A stretch of DNA of 64,000 nucleotides from Streptomyces lydicus (GCF_001729485.1 NZ_CP017157.1:6510001-6574000), one strand, 5' to 3'; shown: positions 23,943-33,356, counted from the stretch's first letter. The notes: a model not told the origin generated them from the letters alone. Program-made: numbers and translations.

Positions 23943-25583
23943 TCAGCCCATGTGCGGGTAGCGGTAGTCCGTCGGCGGGACCAGGGTCTCCTTGATGGAG
24001 CGGGTGGAGGTCCAGCGCATCAGGTTCTGCTTGGCACCGGCCTTGTCGTTGGTGCCGGAGGCACGGCCGCCGCCGAAGGGCTGCTGGCCGACTACGGCGC
24101 CGGTGGGCTTGTCGTTGATGTAGAAGTTGCCGGCCGCGAAGCGCAGCTTCTCGCAGGTGGCGGCGGCCGCCGCGCGGTCCTGGGCGATGACGCAGCCGGT
24201 CAGGCCGTAGGCCGAGGCGGACTCCATCTGGGTGAGCATGGCGTCGTAGCCCTCGTCGCTCTCGTCGTCGTAGACGTACACGCCGAGGATCGGGCCGAAG
24301 TACTCGTCCTTGAAGATCTCGTTCTCCGGGTCGGTGGAGACCAGGACCGTCGGACGGACGAAGTAGCCCTCGCTGTCGTCGTACGTGCCGCCGGCCACGA
24401 CCTCGACGGTCGGGTCGGCCTTGGCGCGGTCGATCGCGGCCTTGTTCTTGGCGAACGAACGCTCGTCGATGACGGCGCCGATGAAGTGCGACAGGTCGGT
24501 GACGTCACCCATGGCGAGGGACTCGACCTCGGCGGCGAACTCCTCCTTGAGGCCGGAGTTCCACAGCGAGGCCGGGACGTAGGCGCGGGAGGCGGCGGAA
24601 CACTTCTGGCCCTGGAACTCGAAGGCACCACGGGTCATGGCGGTCTTCAGCACGGCGCGGTCCGCGGAGGGGTGGGCGACGATGAAGTCCTTGCCGCCGG
24701 TCTCACCGACGAGCCGCGGGTAGGTCTTGTACTTCTCGATGTTCACGCCCACCGTCTTCCAGAGGTACTGGAAGGTCTTGGTGGAGCCGGTGAAGTGGAT
24801 GCCCGCCAGGTCGGGGTGGTTCAGCGCCACCTCGGAGACGTCCTTGCCGTCACCGGTGACGAGGTTGATCACGCCCTTGGGCAGCCCGGCCTCCTCCAGC
24901 AGCTGCATCAGCAGCACGGCGGCGAAGGTCTGGGTCGGGGACGGCTTCCAGACGACCACGTTGCCCATGAGGGCGGGCGCGGTCGGGAGGTTGCCGGCGA
25001 TCGCGGTGAAGTTGAACGGCGTGATCGCGTAGACGAAGCCTTCGAGCGGGCGGTGGTCGGAACGGTTCCAGACGCCCGGGGAGTTCGCCGGGGGCTGCTC
25101 GGCGAGGATCTGGCGCGCGAAGTGCACGTTGAAGCGCCAGAAGTCGATCAGCTCGCAGGGGGTGTCGATCTCGGCCTGCTGGGCGGTCTTGGACTGGCCG
25201 AGCATGGTGGCGGCGGCCATCGTCTCGCGCCAGGGGCCGGAGAGCAGGTCGGCGGCCTTGAGGATGATCGCGGCGCGGTCGTCGAAGGACATCGCGCGCC
25301 AGGCCGGGGCGGCGGCCAGCGCGGCGTCCACCGCGTCCTGGGCGTCCTTGACCGTGGCGTTGGCGTACGTGCCGAGCCGGGCGCGGTGGTTGTGCGGCTG
25401 GACGACGTCGAAGCGCTCGCCGCCACCCATCCGCCGCTCGCCGCCGATCGTCATGGGCAGTTCGATCGGGTTGCCGGCCAGCTCCTTGAGCTTGGTCTCC
25501 AGACGGGACCGCTCCGGGGTGCCGGGGGCGTAGGTGTGGACCGGCTCGTTCACCGGCACGGGGACCTGGGTCACAGCGTCCAT
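23943..25583 (-). CDS. pruA: L-glutamate gamma-semialdehyde (P5C) dehydrogenase
   Basis: A 546-residue aldehyde dehydrogenase that oxidises glutamate semialdehyde (from pyrroline-5-carboxylate) to glutamate, the second step of proline use. The family features are ITPFNFTAIAGNLPTAPALMGN near residue 190, VGETGGKDFIVAHPSAD with the general-base Glu near 290, the catalytic Cys in FQGQKCSAASRAYVP near 325, and FGGGRASGTNDKAG near the end. GAAGGAGA lies upstream of the ATG. It follows putA after 79 bases, so the two form one proline-catabolic operon. Confidence 0.95.
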   Translation of the reverse strand: MDAVTQVPVPVNEPVHTYAPGTPERSRLETKLKELAGNPIELPMTIGGERRMGGGERFDVVQPHNHRARLGTYANATVKDAQDAVDAALAAAPAWRAMSFDDRAAIILKAADLLSGPWRETMAAATMLGQSKTAQQAEIDTPCELIDFWRFNVHFARQILAEQPPANSPGVWNRSDHRPLEGFVYAITPFNFTAIAGNLPTAPALMGNVVVWKPSPTQTFAAVLLMQLLEEAGLPKGVINLVTGDGKDVSEVALNHPDLAGIHFTGSTKTFQYLWKTVGVNIEKYKTYPRLVGETGGKDFIVAHPSADRAVLKTAMTRGAFEFQGQKCSAASRAYVPASLWNSGLKEEFAAEVESLAMGDVTDLSHFIGAVIDERSFAKNKAAIDRAKADPTVEVVAGGTYDDSEGYFVRPTVLVSTDPENEIFKDEYFGPILGVYVYDDESDEGYDAMLTQMESASAYGLTGCVIAQDRAAAAATCEKLRFAAGNFYINDKPTGAVVGQQPFGGGRASGTNDKAGAKQNLMRWTSTRSIKETLVPPTDYRYPHMG

Positions 25584-25662
25584 GGCCGTTCTCCTTCGAT
25601 CGTCGGTTCGTACGTACGTAAAGGGCCGGGGGCTCAGCCGATCAGCCGGTCGCCCGCCACCG

Positions 25663-26589
25663 TCATCCTCGGGTCGCCAGCGACCGGAGGAAGAATCCGA
25701 GGTTCGCGGGGCGCTCGGCGAGCCGGCGCATGAAGTAGCCGTACCAGTCCGTGCCGTACGGGATGTACACCCGCATACGGTGCCCCTCCGCGACCAGTCG
25801 CTGCTGCTCCGCCTCGCGGATGCCGTACAGCATCTGGAATTCGTAGTCGGCCGGCTTGCGCCCGTTGCGGTGCGCCAGCTCCTGGGCGATGGCCACCATC
25901 CGCGGGTCGTGCGAGCCGACCATGGGGTAGCCCTGCCCCGCCATGAGGATCTTCAGACACCGCACATAGGCCCGGTCGACCTCTGCCTTGTCCTGGAAGG
26001 CGACGGTCGCGGGCTCCTTGTACGCGCCCTTGACCAGCCGCACCCGGGAGCCTTCCCCGGCCAGTGCGTGGCAGTCGTCCTCGGTGCGGAAGAGGTAGGA
26101 CTGCACCACCGCGCCCGTCTGGGGGAAGCGCTCCCGCAGCTCGGCGAGGATCGCCAGGGTGGAGTCAACCGTGGTGTGGTCCTCCATGTCCAGGGTCACC
26201 GTCGTGCCGGCCTCGGCGGCGGCCTCGACCACCGGAGTGACGTTCTTGAGCGCCAGCTCGTGGCCGCCGGACAGCGCCTGGCCGAAGGCGGACAGCTTCA
26301 CCGACATCTCGGCCTTGACGCCGAGCCCGTGCTCCTTGAGGGCCTGCGCCAGCTGGAGGTAGGCGTCGCGGTTGCGCAGCGCCTCGGCCGGGTCGGTGAT
26401 GTCCTCGCCGAGGTGGTCCAGGGTGACCTCCAGGCCGCGCGCGGCCAGGCCCCGGACGGCCGTCATGGACTCCTCCAGACGCTCGCCGGCGACGAACCGC
26501 TCCACCACGGGGCGGGTGACCGGCGCGGCCGCGACGATGCGGCGGATGCTGTCGCTGCGCGCGGCGGCGAGAAGCACGGGACCCAGCAT
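25663..26589 (-). CDS. putA: Proline dehydrogenase
   Basis: A 308-residue FAD-dependent monofunctional proline dehydrogenase that oxidises L-proline to pyrroline-5-carboxylate and passes electrons to quinones. The TIM-barrel motifs are visible: LTLDMEDHTTVDSTL-type strand near residue 135, RVRLVKGAYKEPATVAF near 180, VGSHDPRMVAIAQELAHRN near 225, and the substrate-binding YIPYGTDWYGYFMRRLAERPAN near 280. I chose the ATG at 26589, which has GGAGG six bases upstream. The open frame continues far upstream but without coding character. It is first in the operon with pruA and divergent from the PucR-type regulator. Confidence 0.93.
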   Translation of the reverse strand: MLGPVLLAAARSDSIRRIVAAAPVTRPVVERFVAGERLEESMTAVRGLAARGLEVTLDHLGEDITDPAEALRNRDAYLQLAQALKEHGLGVKAEMSVKLSAFGQALSGGHELALKNVTPVVEAAAEAGTTVTLDMEDHTTVDSTLAILAELRERFPQTGAVVQSYLFRTEDDCHALAGEGSRVRLVKGAYKEPATVAFQDKAEVDRAYVRCLKILMAGQGYPMVGSHDPRMVAIAQELAHRNGRKPADYEFQMLYGIREAEQQRLVAEGHRMRVYIPYGTDWYGYFMRRLAERPANLGFFLRSLATRG

Positions 26590-26793
26590 GGGGCACCTCC
26601 ACGATTCAGGATGACAAATGCCTGCGACGCCGGCGGCGCGAACGCGTCGGCAAGATTGAGCCACCTGAAATTTAAGGATCGCGCCACTTCGCGGCCATCG
26701 ACAGCTGTCACGCCTTCGTGGCCGGGATCTCAGACAGATGTATGAGAATGGTGGCGGGAGCGACCAGTGCGACAGGAGAGGGCCGGGTGACCG

Positions 26794-28053
26794 ATGCGGG
26801 GCGACTACCAGCAGCTCGTGGACGAGATCTCGGCGGCGCTCGGCGCCCCCGCGACCCTGGAGGACCGGGACTTCGGGCTGATCGCGTTCGGTGCCCACGA
26901 GAGCGAGGACGACGAGGTCATGGACCCCGTGCGGACCCGTTCGATCCTCCAGCGCCGCTCGTCGGCGGCGGTACGGGCCTGGTTCGAGGCGTTCGGCATC
27001 GCGCGGGCCAAGACGCCGCTGCGCATTCCGCCGGACCCGGCGGCCGGCGTCTTCAAAGGCCGGATCTGTCTGCCCGTACGCCACCGGGGCATCGTGCACG
27101 GCTACGTCTGGCTGCTGGACGACGGACACCTGACGGATCTGGCCCTCGGCGGCCACGGCGCCCGGCCCGACCCGCGCATCGCGCAGGCCATGGAGACCGC
27201 GGCCCGGATCGGCGCGCTGCTCGCCGACGAGGCCCGCGCCGGGTCCGAACTCGGCGATCTGCTGCGGGAGTTGCTGGTCGCCCCGGCCGACGGCCGGCCC
27301 GCCGCGGCGGCCGCGCTGGGCGAGGCGCTGCGCGACACCCTGCGCTTCACCCCGGGCACCCCGCTCACCCTGGTGGCGGTGACCCCCTGGGACACCTCGG
27401 ACACCGGCGCGGCACCGCTGCCGAGCCTGCCGGGCCTGCTCGCCGCCTGTCCGCTGCGGCCGGGGCAGCAGGCGGCGGCCGTGCCCGCCCTGGCCGCGCT
27501 GGTCCGGCTGCGCCCGGCCGGCGCGCTCGCCCCCGCCCATACGGTCGCCGAGCATCTGCTGCGCTCACCGCGGGCGGGCAGCGCACCGGCCGCGACGAGC
27601 CCGGCCGGGCCGGCCCGGGCCACCGCCGCCGGCCGGCCGGCCCGGCCGGGGACCGCCGGAATCGGCCTCGGCACAAGGGAGTTGACCGAGCTGCCGGCCG
27701 TCTGGCGGGAAGCGCTGGACGCGGCCCGCGCGGCGCGCGCCGAGCCCCTGCTGGGCCCGGTCGCCCAGTGGGACGACATCGGCTCGTACCGCATGCTGAC
27801 CGCCCTGCCGGCGACCGGCCCCGACCCCGCCATCGGCCCGCTGCTCTCCCCCGCACACGCGGAGCTCGCCCGTACCGCCGAGGTGTTCCTCGACTGCGCG
27901 GGCCAGGCGAGCCGTACCGCCCAGGTGCTGGGCATCCACCGCCAGACGCTCTACTACCGCCTGGGCCGGGTGGAGAAGCTGACCGGCCTCGACCTGGACG
28001 ACGGCGGACACCGTCTGCTGCTGCACATGGCGCTCAAGGCGGCGCGGCTGTGA
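26794..28053 (+). CDS. PucR-family regulator, probably of the proline operon
   Basis: A 419-residue regulator. It has the PucR C-terminal helix-turn-helix ([37 protein letters not shown]) and an N-terminal domain that probably senses a metabolite (residues 1-160). An Ala/Pro-rich linker lies around residues 255-290. The family activates catabolic genes in response to nitrogen compounds such as purines or proline. It is divergent from putA-pruA with a 204-base gap (26590-26793). That gap contains an inverted repeat TCTCA/TGAGA at 26728-26747 that could be its site, but the arms are short. The functional link to proline is from position only. Confidence 0.85.
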   Translation: MRGDYQQLVDEISAALGAPATLEDRDFGLIAFGAHESEDDEVMDPVRTRSILQRRSSAAVRAWFEAFGIARAKTPLRIPPDPAAGVFKGRICLPVRHRGIVHGYVWLLDDGHLTDLALGGHGARPDPRIAQAMETAARIGALLADEARAGSELGDLLRELLVAPADGRPAAAAALGEALRDTLRFTPGTPLTLVAVTPWDTSDTGAAPLPSLPGLLAACPLRPGQQAAAVPALAALVRLRPAGALAPAHTVAEHLLRSPRAGSAPAATSPAGPARATAAGRPARPGTAGIGLGTRELTELPAVWREALDAARAARAEPLLGPVAQWDDIGSYRMLTALPATGPDPAIGPLLSPAHAELARTAEVFLDCAGQASRTAQVLGIHRQTLYYRLGRVEKLTGLDLDDGGHRLLLHMALKAARL

Positions 28054-28101
28054 AGGAGGCCCCGGGACGGTGCCGGCGGAGCGACTGCTCGCCCAGCACT
28101 T

Positions 28102-28140
28102 CCTCCGCCCCGCTGCCCGGGGTCACGCCCCGGGCGGAGG
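28102..28140 (+). terminator. Probable terminator downstream of the PucR-type gene
   Basis: CCTCCGCCC at 28102-28110 pairs with GGGCGGAGG at 28132-28140. The loop can itself pair through CCCGG and CCGGG. It lies between the regulator and the next permease gene on the same strand. Confidence 0.55.
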
Positions 28141-28264
28141 TCTGCCGAGCCACGAAACAGCCGGTTCACCCAAGGCGTCGTCAGCGGTAACACGCGCTTC
28201 CTAGCGTTCCGGCCCTGACCGGAAAGCACCGGCGCAGGCCCCACGGCACCTCAGGAGGCGCGGC

Positions 28265-29944
28265 ATGACCCAGGCTGATCCGAAACCGGCGGTCGCCGGG
28301 GCACCCGCCGCCGGGCCGGCGGCCGACGAGACGCTGGAGGACTACACGCTGCGGTTCGCCCCGCGCAGCTACCGCCGCTGGACGCCGATGGTGGTGGCGA
28401 CCACCGCGCTCGGCGGCATCGCGTACATGGCGGACTTCTCCATCGGCGCCGGCATCGGCCTCGCCCACGGCACCGGCAACGCGCTGGCCGCGATCCTCGT
28501 CGCGGCCGTGGTCATCTTCGTGACCGGCTTCCCGCTCGCCTATTACGGCGCGCGCTACAACATCGATCTGGACCTGATCACCCGCGGCTCCGGCTTCGGG
28601 TACTACGGCTCGGTGCTCACCAGCGTCATCTTCGCCAGCTTCACCTTCATCTTCTTCGCGCTGGAGGGCTCGATCATGGCGCAGGGGCTGAAGCTGGGCC
28701 TCGGGCTGCCGCTGTGGCTGGGCTATCTGGTCTCCACGTTCATGGTGATCCCCCTGGTCGTCTTCGGAATGAAGGCGCTCAGCAAGCTCCAGGTCTGGAC
28801 GACCCCCGTCTGGCTGCTGCTGATGGTGGGTCCGCTGCTCTATCTGGTCGGCACCGACCCGGGGTCGGTGCACCGCTTCGTGTCGTACGCCGGTTCCGAC
28901 GGCCACGGCGGGGTCAACGCCGCCTCGGTGCTGCTGGGCGCCGGCGTGTGTCTGTCGCTGATCGCGCAGATCGGTGAGCAGATCGACTATCTGCGCTTCA
29001 TGCCGCCCAAGACCGAGGCGAACAAGCGCAGTTGGTGGACCGCCGTGGTGCTGGCCGGGCCCGGCTGGGTGGTGCTGGGCGCGCTGAAGCAGGCGATCGG
29101 CCTCTTCCTGGCCGTCTACGTCCTGGCGAAGGTGGGGCCGGCCGCGGCCACCGAGCCGATCCAGCAGTTCACCGGCGCGTTCGCCGCGATGCTGCCGTCC
29201 TGGCTGGTGATCCCGCTGGCGGTGGTCCTCGTCGTGATCAGCCAGATCAAGATCAATGTCACCAACGCCTACTCCGGCTCGCTGGCGTGGACCAACTCCT
29301 TCACCCGGATCACCCGGCGCTACCCGGGCCGGATGGTCTTCGTCCTGGCCAACCTGGCGTTCGCGCTGGTGCTGATGGAGGCCGACATGTTCAGCTTCCT
29401 CAACGCCGTCCTGGGCTTCTACTCCAACTGCGCGATCGCCTGGGTCGTCACCGTCGCCACCGACATCATCGTCAACAAGTACCTGCTGAAACTGTCCCCG
29501 CACGCGCCCGAGTTCCGCCGCGGCATGCTGCACGCGGTCAACCCCGTCGGCGTGGTGGCCTTCGTCGCCGCCTCCGGCCTGTCGATCGCGATGTACTTCC
29601 GCGCTCTCGGCGACACCCTCCAGCCGTACTCACCGGTCGCGGCGGCGCTGATCGCGTTCGCGCTCACCCCGCTGATGGCCGTCGTCACCAAGGGCCGGTA
29701 CTACCTGCGGCGGACCGACGACGGCATCGCGGAGCCGCTGCTGGACGCCGACGGCAACCCCAGCGCGGCCACCGTCACCTGCCACGTCTGCCGGCAGGTC
29801 TTCGAGCGCCCCGACGTCACGGCGTGCCTCACCCACGGCGCGGTGGTCTGCTCGCTGTGCCTGAGCACCAACCGGGTCGGCGATCATGTGCTGCCCGCGG
29901 CGGAAGGGCCGGTCACTTCGGGCCCAGCACCTCGCCCGCGGTGA
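28265..29944 (+). CDS. NCS1 family permease with C-terminal Cys-rich tail
   Basis: A 559-residue permease of the purine-cytosine/allantoin (NCS1) type with about 12 membrane segments between residues 40 and 480. Typical segments are LITRGSGFGYYGSVLTS near 115 and IGEQIDYLRFMPPKTEANKR near 240. The last 60 residues are hydrophilic and carry CHVCRQVFERPDVTAC followed by LTHGAVVCSLC, that is C-X2-C-X11-C-X2-H-X4-C-X2-C. This looks like a small zinc-binding module and is not part of standard NCS1 transporters. The gene ends 32 bases inside the 3' end of the convergent TetR gene. The substrate is unknown. Confidence 0.87.
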   Translation: MTQADPKPAVAGAPAAGPAADETLEDYTLRFAPRSYRRWTPMVVATTALGGIAYMADFSIGAGIGLAHGTGNALAAILVAAVVIFVTGFPLAYYGARYNIDLDLITRGSGFGYYGSVLTSVIFASFTFIFFALEGSIMAQGLKLGLGLPLWLGYLVSTFMVIPLVVFGMKALSKLQVWTTPVWLLLMVGPLLYLVGTDPGSVHRFVSYAGSDGHGGVNAASVLLGAGVCLSLIAQIGEQIDYLRFMPPKTEANKRSWWTAVVLAGPGWVVLGALKQAIGLFLAVYVLAKVGPAAATEPIQQFTGAFAAMLPSWLVIPLAVVLVVISQIKINVTNAYSGSLAWTNSFTRITRRYPGRMVFVLANLAFALVLMEADMFSFLNAVLGFYSNCAIAWVVTVATDIIVNKYLLKLSPHAPEFRRGMLHAVNPVGVVAFVAASGLSIAMYFRALGDTLQPYSPVAAALIAFALTPLMAVVTKGRYYLRRTDDGIAEPLLDADGNPSAATVTCHVCRQVFERPDVTACLTHGAVVCSLCLSTNRVGDHVLPAAEGPVTSGPAPRPR

Positions 29945-30512
29945 CCCGGCGCAGCGCGTCCGCGAGGTCGGCGCCGGACGGCATCGCGTCCGGGGTGATC
30001 AGCGACTGCACCATCAGGCCGGTGAGCAGCGCCTGATAGAAGGAGCCGACGACCCGGGCGGCGTCCGCGTCGACCTCGGTGTCCGGCACCCCCTCGAAGA
30101 CCGCCACCAGCCCCTCGCCGCCCTCCGGCAGCACCTCGCCGATCGCCTCGCGCAGCCCCGCGTCGCGCGGCAGCAGCCCGAGCACCTCGACCTGCGCGGC
30201 GATGAACTCCCGTTCCGTGATGATCCGTTGGAGCACCTTGTCCCAGACCGCGGCGAACCGCTCCAGCGGGTCCGCGTCGGCCGGCGGCGCCGCGTCACCG
30301 GCCGCCGGCGCCCCGGCGACGCCCGCCCCCCACTCCTCGCTGGACGCGATGACGGCCTGCCGCATCAGGGCGTCCTTGGAGCCGTAGTGGTAGCCGATGG
30401 AGGCGAGGTTGGCACCGGAGGCCGCGACGATGTCGCGGGCGGTGGTACGGGCGTAGCCCTTCTCCAGCAGACAGCGCTTGGCGCCTTCCAGCAGGTCTTC
30501 ACGGTGTCCCAT
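29913..30512 (-). CDS. TetR family transcriptional regulator
   Basis: A 199-residue regulator with the N-terminal helix-turn-helix LLEKGYARTTARDIVAASGANLASIGYHYGSKDALMRQAV and a TetR C-terminal ligand domain. Its last ten codons overlap the end of the convergent NCS1 permease gene. A perfect palindrome at 30547-30558, 35 bases upstream of its start, is a likely autoregulatory operator. The permease or the DUF2382 gene may be co-regulated, but neither shows the same palindrome nearby. Confidence 0.87.
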   Translation of the reverse strand: MGHREDLLEGAKRCLLEKGYARTTARDIVAASGANLASIGYHYGSKDALMRQAVIASSEEWGAGVAGAPAAGDAAPPADADPLERFAAVWDKVLQRIITEREFIAAQVEVLGLLPRDAGLREAIGEVLPEGGEGLVAVFEGVPDTEVDADAARVVGSFYQALLTGLMVQSLITPDAMPSGADLADALRRVTAGEVLGPK

Positions 30513-30546
30513 GCGGGCAGCCTAGCCCCGCGCATACGCCCGTACC

Positions 30547-30558
30547 AGACAGCTGTCT
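30547..30558. promoter_or_regulatory. Perfect 12-bp palindrome, likely TetR operator
   Basis: AGACAGCTGTCT lies upstream of the TetR gene at 29913-30512 and just downstream of the DUF2382 stop. On the minus strand TAGACA at its left edge could act as a -35 box. No convincing -10 box was assigned. Confidence 0.55.
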
Positions 30559-30598
30559 AAAACGTACGTATACGACGGCCCGCGGAAGGAAACCGAGG

Positions 30599-31609
30599 TC
30601 AGCGCGGCCGGTCCGGGCCGGGCCGGGTGCCCTGGCCGGTGCCGTCGTCGATCTCGACCTCCTCCCGGTGGACCTCGGTGGTGATCTCCCGCTGCTCGGT
30701 CACCCGCTCGGTCTCCAGCCACACCCGCTCGACCGGCACCATCTTCTTGCTGACCGTGGGTGTCTCCTCGTGCAGCACGACCTCGGCCTGCTCGCCACCG
30801 GACCGCGGACCGGTCCGGCCCGCCAGCCGGTCCTCCTCGGTGATCTTCTCCCGGACCACCCGCACCTCCTCGTGGCTGACCGGGACGGTGCGGTGCACCT
30901 CCTCGGTGACCACGTGCTTCCTCAGGTACGCCCGGCCGCTCACCCGCTCCTCGGTGCCGATCTCGACCTGCTCCTCGGAGAGCACCACCTCGTGCACCTC
31001 CTGCCCCCGCGGCTCCCCGTCCCGGCCGGCACCCGTGCGGTCGCTCCCCCGGCCGCCCGCACCCGCGCCCGCCGTGGGCCGGTCGATCAGCTTGTTGCGC
31101 TCGCCGCGCGGCGGGACCCGGTGGGCGGTGTCCGCCATCGCCCGGGTCCTGGCGGTGGCGCGCGGCGGTGCGCCGGCGGCGGGGGGCGTGGCCGCGGTGA
31201 CCGTGGGTTCGTCGGCGACGCTCTCCAGCCCGCCCGGGTCGTCCGCACCCCCGGCCTGACCCGCACCGCCCGGGTCCGGCGCCTCCCCCGGCCGGTTCAG
31301 CCCGTAGTGGCGGTAGAGCCGCTCCTCCTCCGACGGGTCGAGATGGCCGTCGGCGTCGATCCGCGGCGCCTGCTTGATGGTGTCCTTGGTGTACGGAACG
31401 TGCAGGTCACCGCCGGTCCGCCGGGCCCCGGGCAGCGGGATGAAGGTCTCCTTCATGCCGAACAGCCCGGTGCGTACGGTGACCCACTCGGGGTCGTTGG
31501 TGGCGTCGTCCCGGTAGACCTGCTGGACGGTGCCCACCCGCACGCCGTCCGCGTCGACCACATGCAGGCCGGTCAGACCCTGCGGGGAGTCTCCCAGGGG
31601 TGCGTTCAT
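30599..31609 (-). CDS. PRC-barrel and DUF2382 domain protein
   Basis: A 336-residue protein. Residues 10-75 form a PRC-barrel (LHVVDADGVRVGTVQQVYRDD, WVTVRTGLFGMKETFIPLPGA). A Pro/Ala/Gly-rich linker covers about 105-200. A DUF2382 domain follows (LSEEQVEIGTEERVSGRAYLRKHVVTEE, then repeated beta strands rich in E, V and R). This architecture is common in actinomycetes and cyanobacteria and has been linked to stress responses, without a known mechanism. The ATG has AGGAG upstream. It reads away from serA's 3' side on the same strand, and the serA terminator lies between them. Confidence 0.88.
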   Translation of the reverse strand: MNAPLGDSPQGLTGLHVVDADGVRVGTVQQVYRDDATNDPEWVTVRTGLFGMKETFIPLPGARRTGGDLHVPYTKDTIKQAPRIDADGHLDPSEEERLYRHYGLNRPGEAPDPGGAGQAGGADDPGGLESVADEPTVTAATPPAAGAPPRATARTRAMADTAHRVPPRGERNKLIDRPTAGAGAGGRGSDRTGAGRDGEPRGQEVHEVVLSEEQVEIGTEERVSGRAYLRKHVVTEEVHRTVPVSHEEVRVVREKITEEDRLAGRTGPRSGGEQAEVVLHEETPTVSKKMVPVERVWLETERVTEQREITTEVHREEVEIDDGTGQGTRPGPDRPR

Positions 31610-31706
31610 GGCGTGTCGTCTCCTTCTGCCCGCGCCGGCGGGGACCGCACGGTGCCCCGTGCCCCGTTCCCATTGCGCGTCGCCGGACGGGGGCGCGCAA
31701 ACGCGG

Positions 31707-31744
31707 ACGGGCCCGGACCCCGCCGAAGCGGGGCCCGGGCCCGT
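31707..31744 (-). terminator. Terminator downstream of serA
   Basis: ACGGGCCCGG plus CCCCGC pair with GCGGGG plus CCGGGCCCGT around a CGAA loop. Confidence 0.83.
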
Positions 31745-31763
31745 TGGCCGGGTGCGGGGCCGG

Positions 31764-33356
31764 TCAGTGACCGAGGTTCACCGCGCGTGCCGAGGTCGCA
31801 CCGATCTCCTCGGCGATCTCGTTGAGCACCTGCGCCGGAATCGTGTCGTCGACGGTCAGCGCCACCAGCGCCTCGCCACCGACATCGGCGCGGGACACCT
31901 GCATCCCGCCGATGTTGATGCCCGCCTCGCCCAGGATCCGGCCGACCGTGCCGACGACACCCGGCCGGTCGCTGTACCGCAGGAACGCCATGTGGTCGGC
32001 GAGCGACAGGTCGATGGAGTGCTCACCGACCGCCACGATCTTCTGGATGTTCTTGTGACCCGCGAGCGTGCCGGAGATCGACACCTCGTCACCGCCCGTC
32101 AGGGTGCCGCGCACGGTCACCACATTGCGGTGCTCGGGCGACTCGCTGCTGGTCGTCAGGCGCACCTCGACGCCGCGCTCCTGCGCGAACAGCGGGGCGT
32201 TGACGTAGCTCACCGTCTCGTCCACCACGTCCTCGAACACGCCCTTGAGCGCGGAGAGTTCGAGCACCTTGACGTCGTGCTGGGTGATCTCGCCGTACAC
32301 CTCGACGTCGAGGCGCATGGCGACCTCGCCGGCCAGCGCGGTGAAGATCCGGCCCAGCCGCTCGGCCAGCGGCAGCCCCGGCTTGACGTCCTCGGCGATC
32401 ACACCGCCCTGGACGTTGACCGCGTCCGGCACCAGCTCGCCGGCCAGCGCCAGACGCACCGACTTGGCGACCGCGATACCGGCCTTCTCCTGCGCCTCAC
32501 CCGTCGACGCGCCCAGGTGCGGCGTGGCGACGACCTGGTCGAACTCGAAGAGCGGGGAGTCCGTGCACGGCTCGACGGCGTAGACGTCCAGGCCGGCGCC
32601 GGCCACCCGGCCCTCCTTCAGCGCGCTGGCCAGCGCCGCCTCGTCGACGATCCCGCCGCGCGCGGCGTTGACGATCCGGACGGACGGCTTGACCTTGTGC
32701 AGCGCCTCGTTGCCGATGAGACCGACGGTCTCGGGCGTCTTGGGGAGGTGAACGGTGATGAAGTCCGAGACCTCCAGCAGCTCGTCCAGGGTGAGCAGCT
32801 TGACGCCCATCTGCGCGGCACGGGCCGGCTGGACGTACGGGTCGTAGGCGACGACCTTCATGCCGAAGGCGGACATCCGCTGCGCGACCAGGACGCCGAT
32901 CCGGCCGAGGCCGACCACGCCGAGGGTCTTCTCGCTGAGCTCGACGCCGGTGTACTTGCTGCGCTTCCACTCGCCGTTCTTCAGGGCGGTGTTGGCCTGC
33001 GGGATGTTCCGGGCGGTGGCGACCAGCAGGCCGCAGGCGAGCTCGGCGGCGGTGACGATGTTGGAGGTCGGGGCGTTCACGACCATCACGCCGGCCTTGG
33101 TGGCGGCGGAGACGTCGACGTTGTCCAGGCCCACACCCGCACGGGCGACGACCTTCAGCTTCTTGGCGGCGGCGATGGCCTCGGCGTCGACCTTCGTCGC
33201 GCTGCGTACGAGGATGGCGTCGACGTCGGCGATCGCGGGCAGCAGTTCGGCGCGGTCCGCGCCGTTGCAGTGCCGGATGTCGAAGTCCGGGCCGAGTGCG
33301 TCGACGGTGGCGGGGGACAGCTCTTCGGCGATCAGTACGACGGGTTTCGAGCTCAC
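31764..33356 (-). CDS. serA: Phosphoglycerate dehydrogenase
   Basis: A 530-residue D-3-phosphoglycerate dehydrogenase, the entry step to serine. The NAD-binding fold has LGVVGLGRIGVLVAQ near residue 150, the catalytic Arg in NAARGGIVDE near 235 and the His in VATPHLGAST near 280. An intervening domain follows, then a C-terminal ACT domain (LRYSDRPGVVGTVGRILGEAGINIGGMQV) near 455-525, which in this class gives serine feedback control. I chose the GTG at 33356 (SSKPVVLIAEEL). The frame runs further upstream but outside the family's range. Upstream to 33626 are the serA promoter region and the ilvC terminator, and no other gene. Confidence 0.95.
   Translation of the reverse strand: MSSKPVVLIAEELSPATVDALGPDFDIRHCNGADRAELLPAIADVDAILVRSATKVDAEAIAAAKKLKVVARAGVGLDNVDVSAATKAGVMVVNAPTSNIVTAAELACGLLVATARNIPQANTALKNGEWKRSKYTGVELSEKTLGVVGLGRIGVLVAQRMSAFGMKVVAYDPYVQPARAAQMGVKLLTLDELLEVSDFITVHLPKTPETVGLIGNEALHKVKPSVRIVNAARGGIVDEAALASALKEGRVAGAGLDVYAVEPCTDSPLFEFDQVVATPHLGASTGEAQEKAGIAVAKSVRLALAGELVPDAVNVQGGVIAEDVKPGLPLAERLGRIFTALAGEVAMRLDVEVYGEITQHDVKVLELSALKGVFEDVVDETVSYVNAPLFAQERGVEVRLTTSSESPEHRNVVTVRGTLTGGDEVSISGTLAGHKNIQKIVAVGEHSIDLSLADHMAFLRYSDRPGVVGTVGRILGEAGINIGGMQVSRADVGGEALVALTVDDTIPAQVLNEIAEEIGATSARAVNLGH

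Noticed and set aside
26590..27555. Upstream extension of the proline dehydrogenase frame
   Set aside because: It runs through the divergent PucR-type gene and contains no proline dehydrogenase sequence. The ATG at 26589 has a strong binding site.
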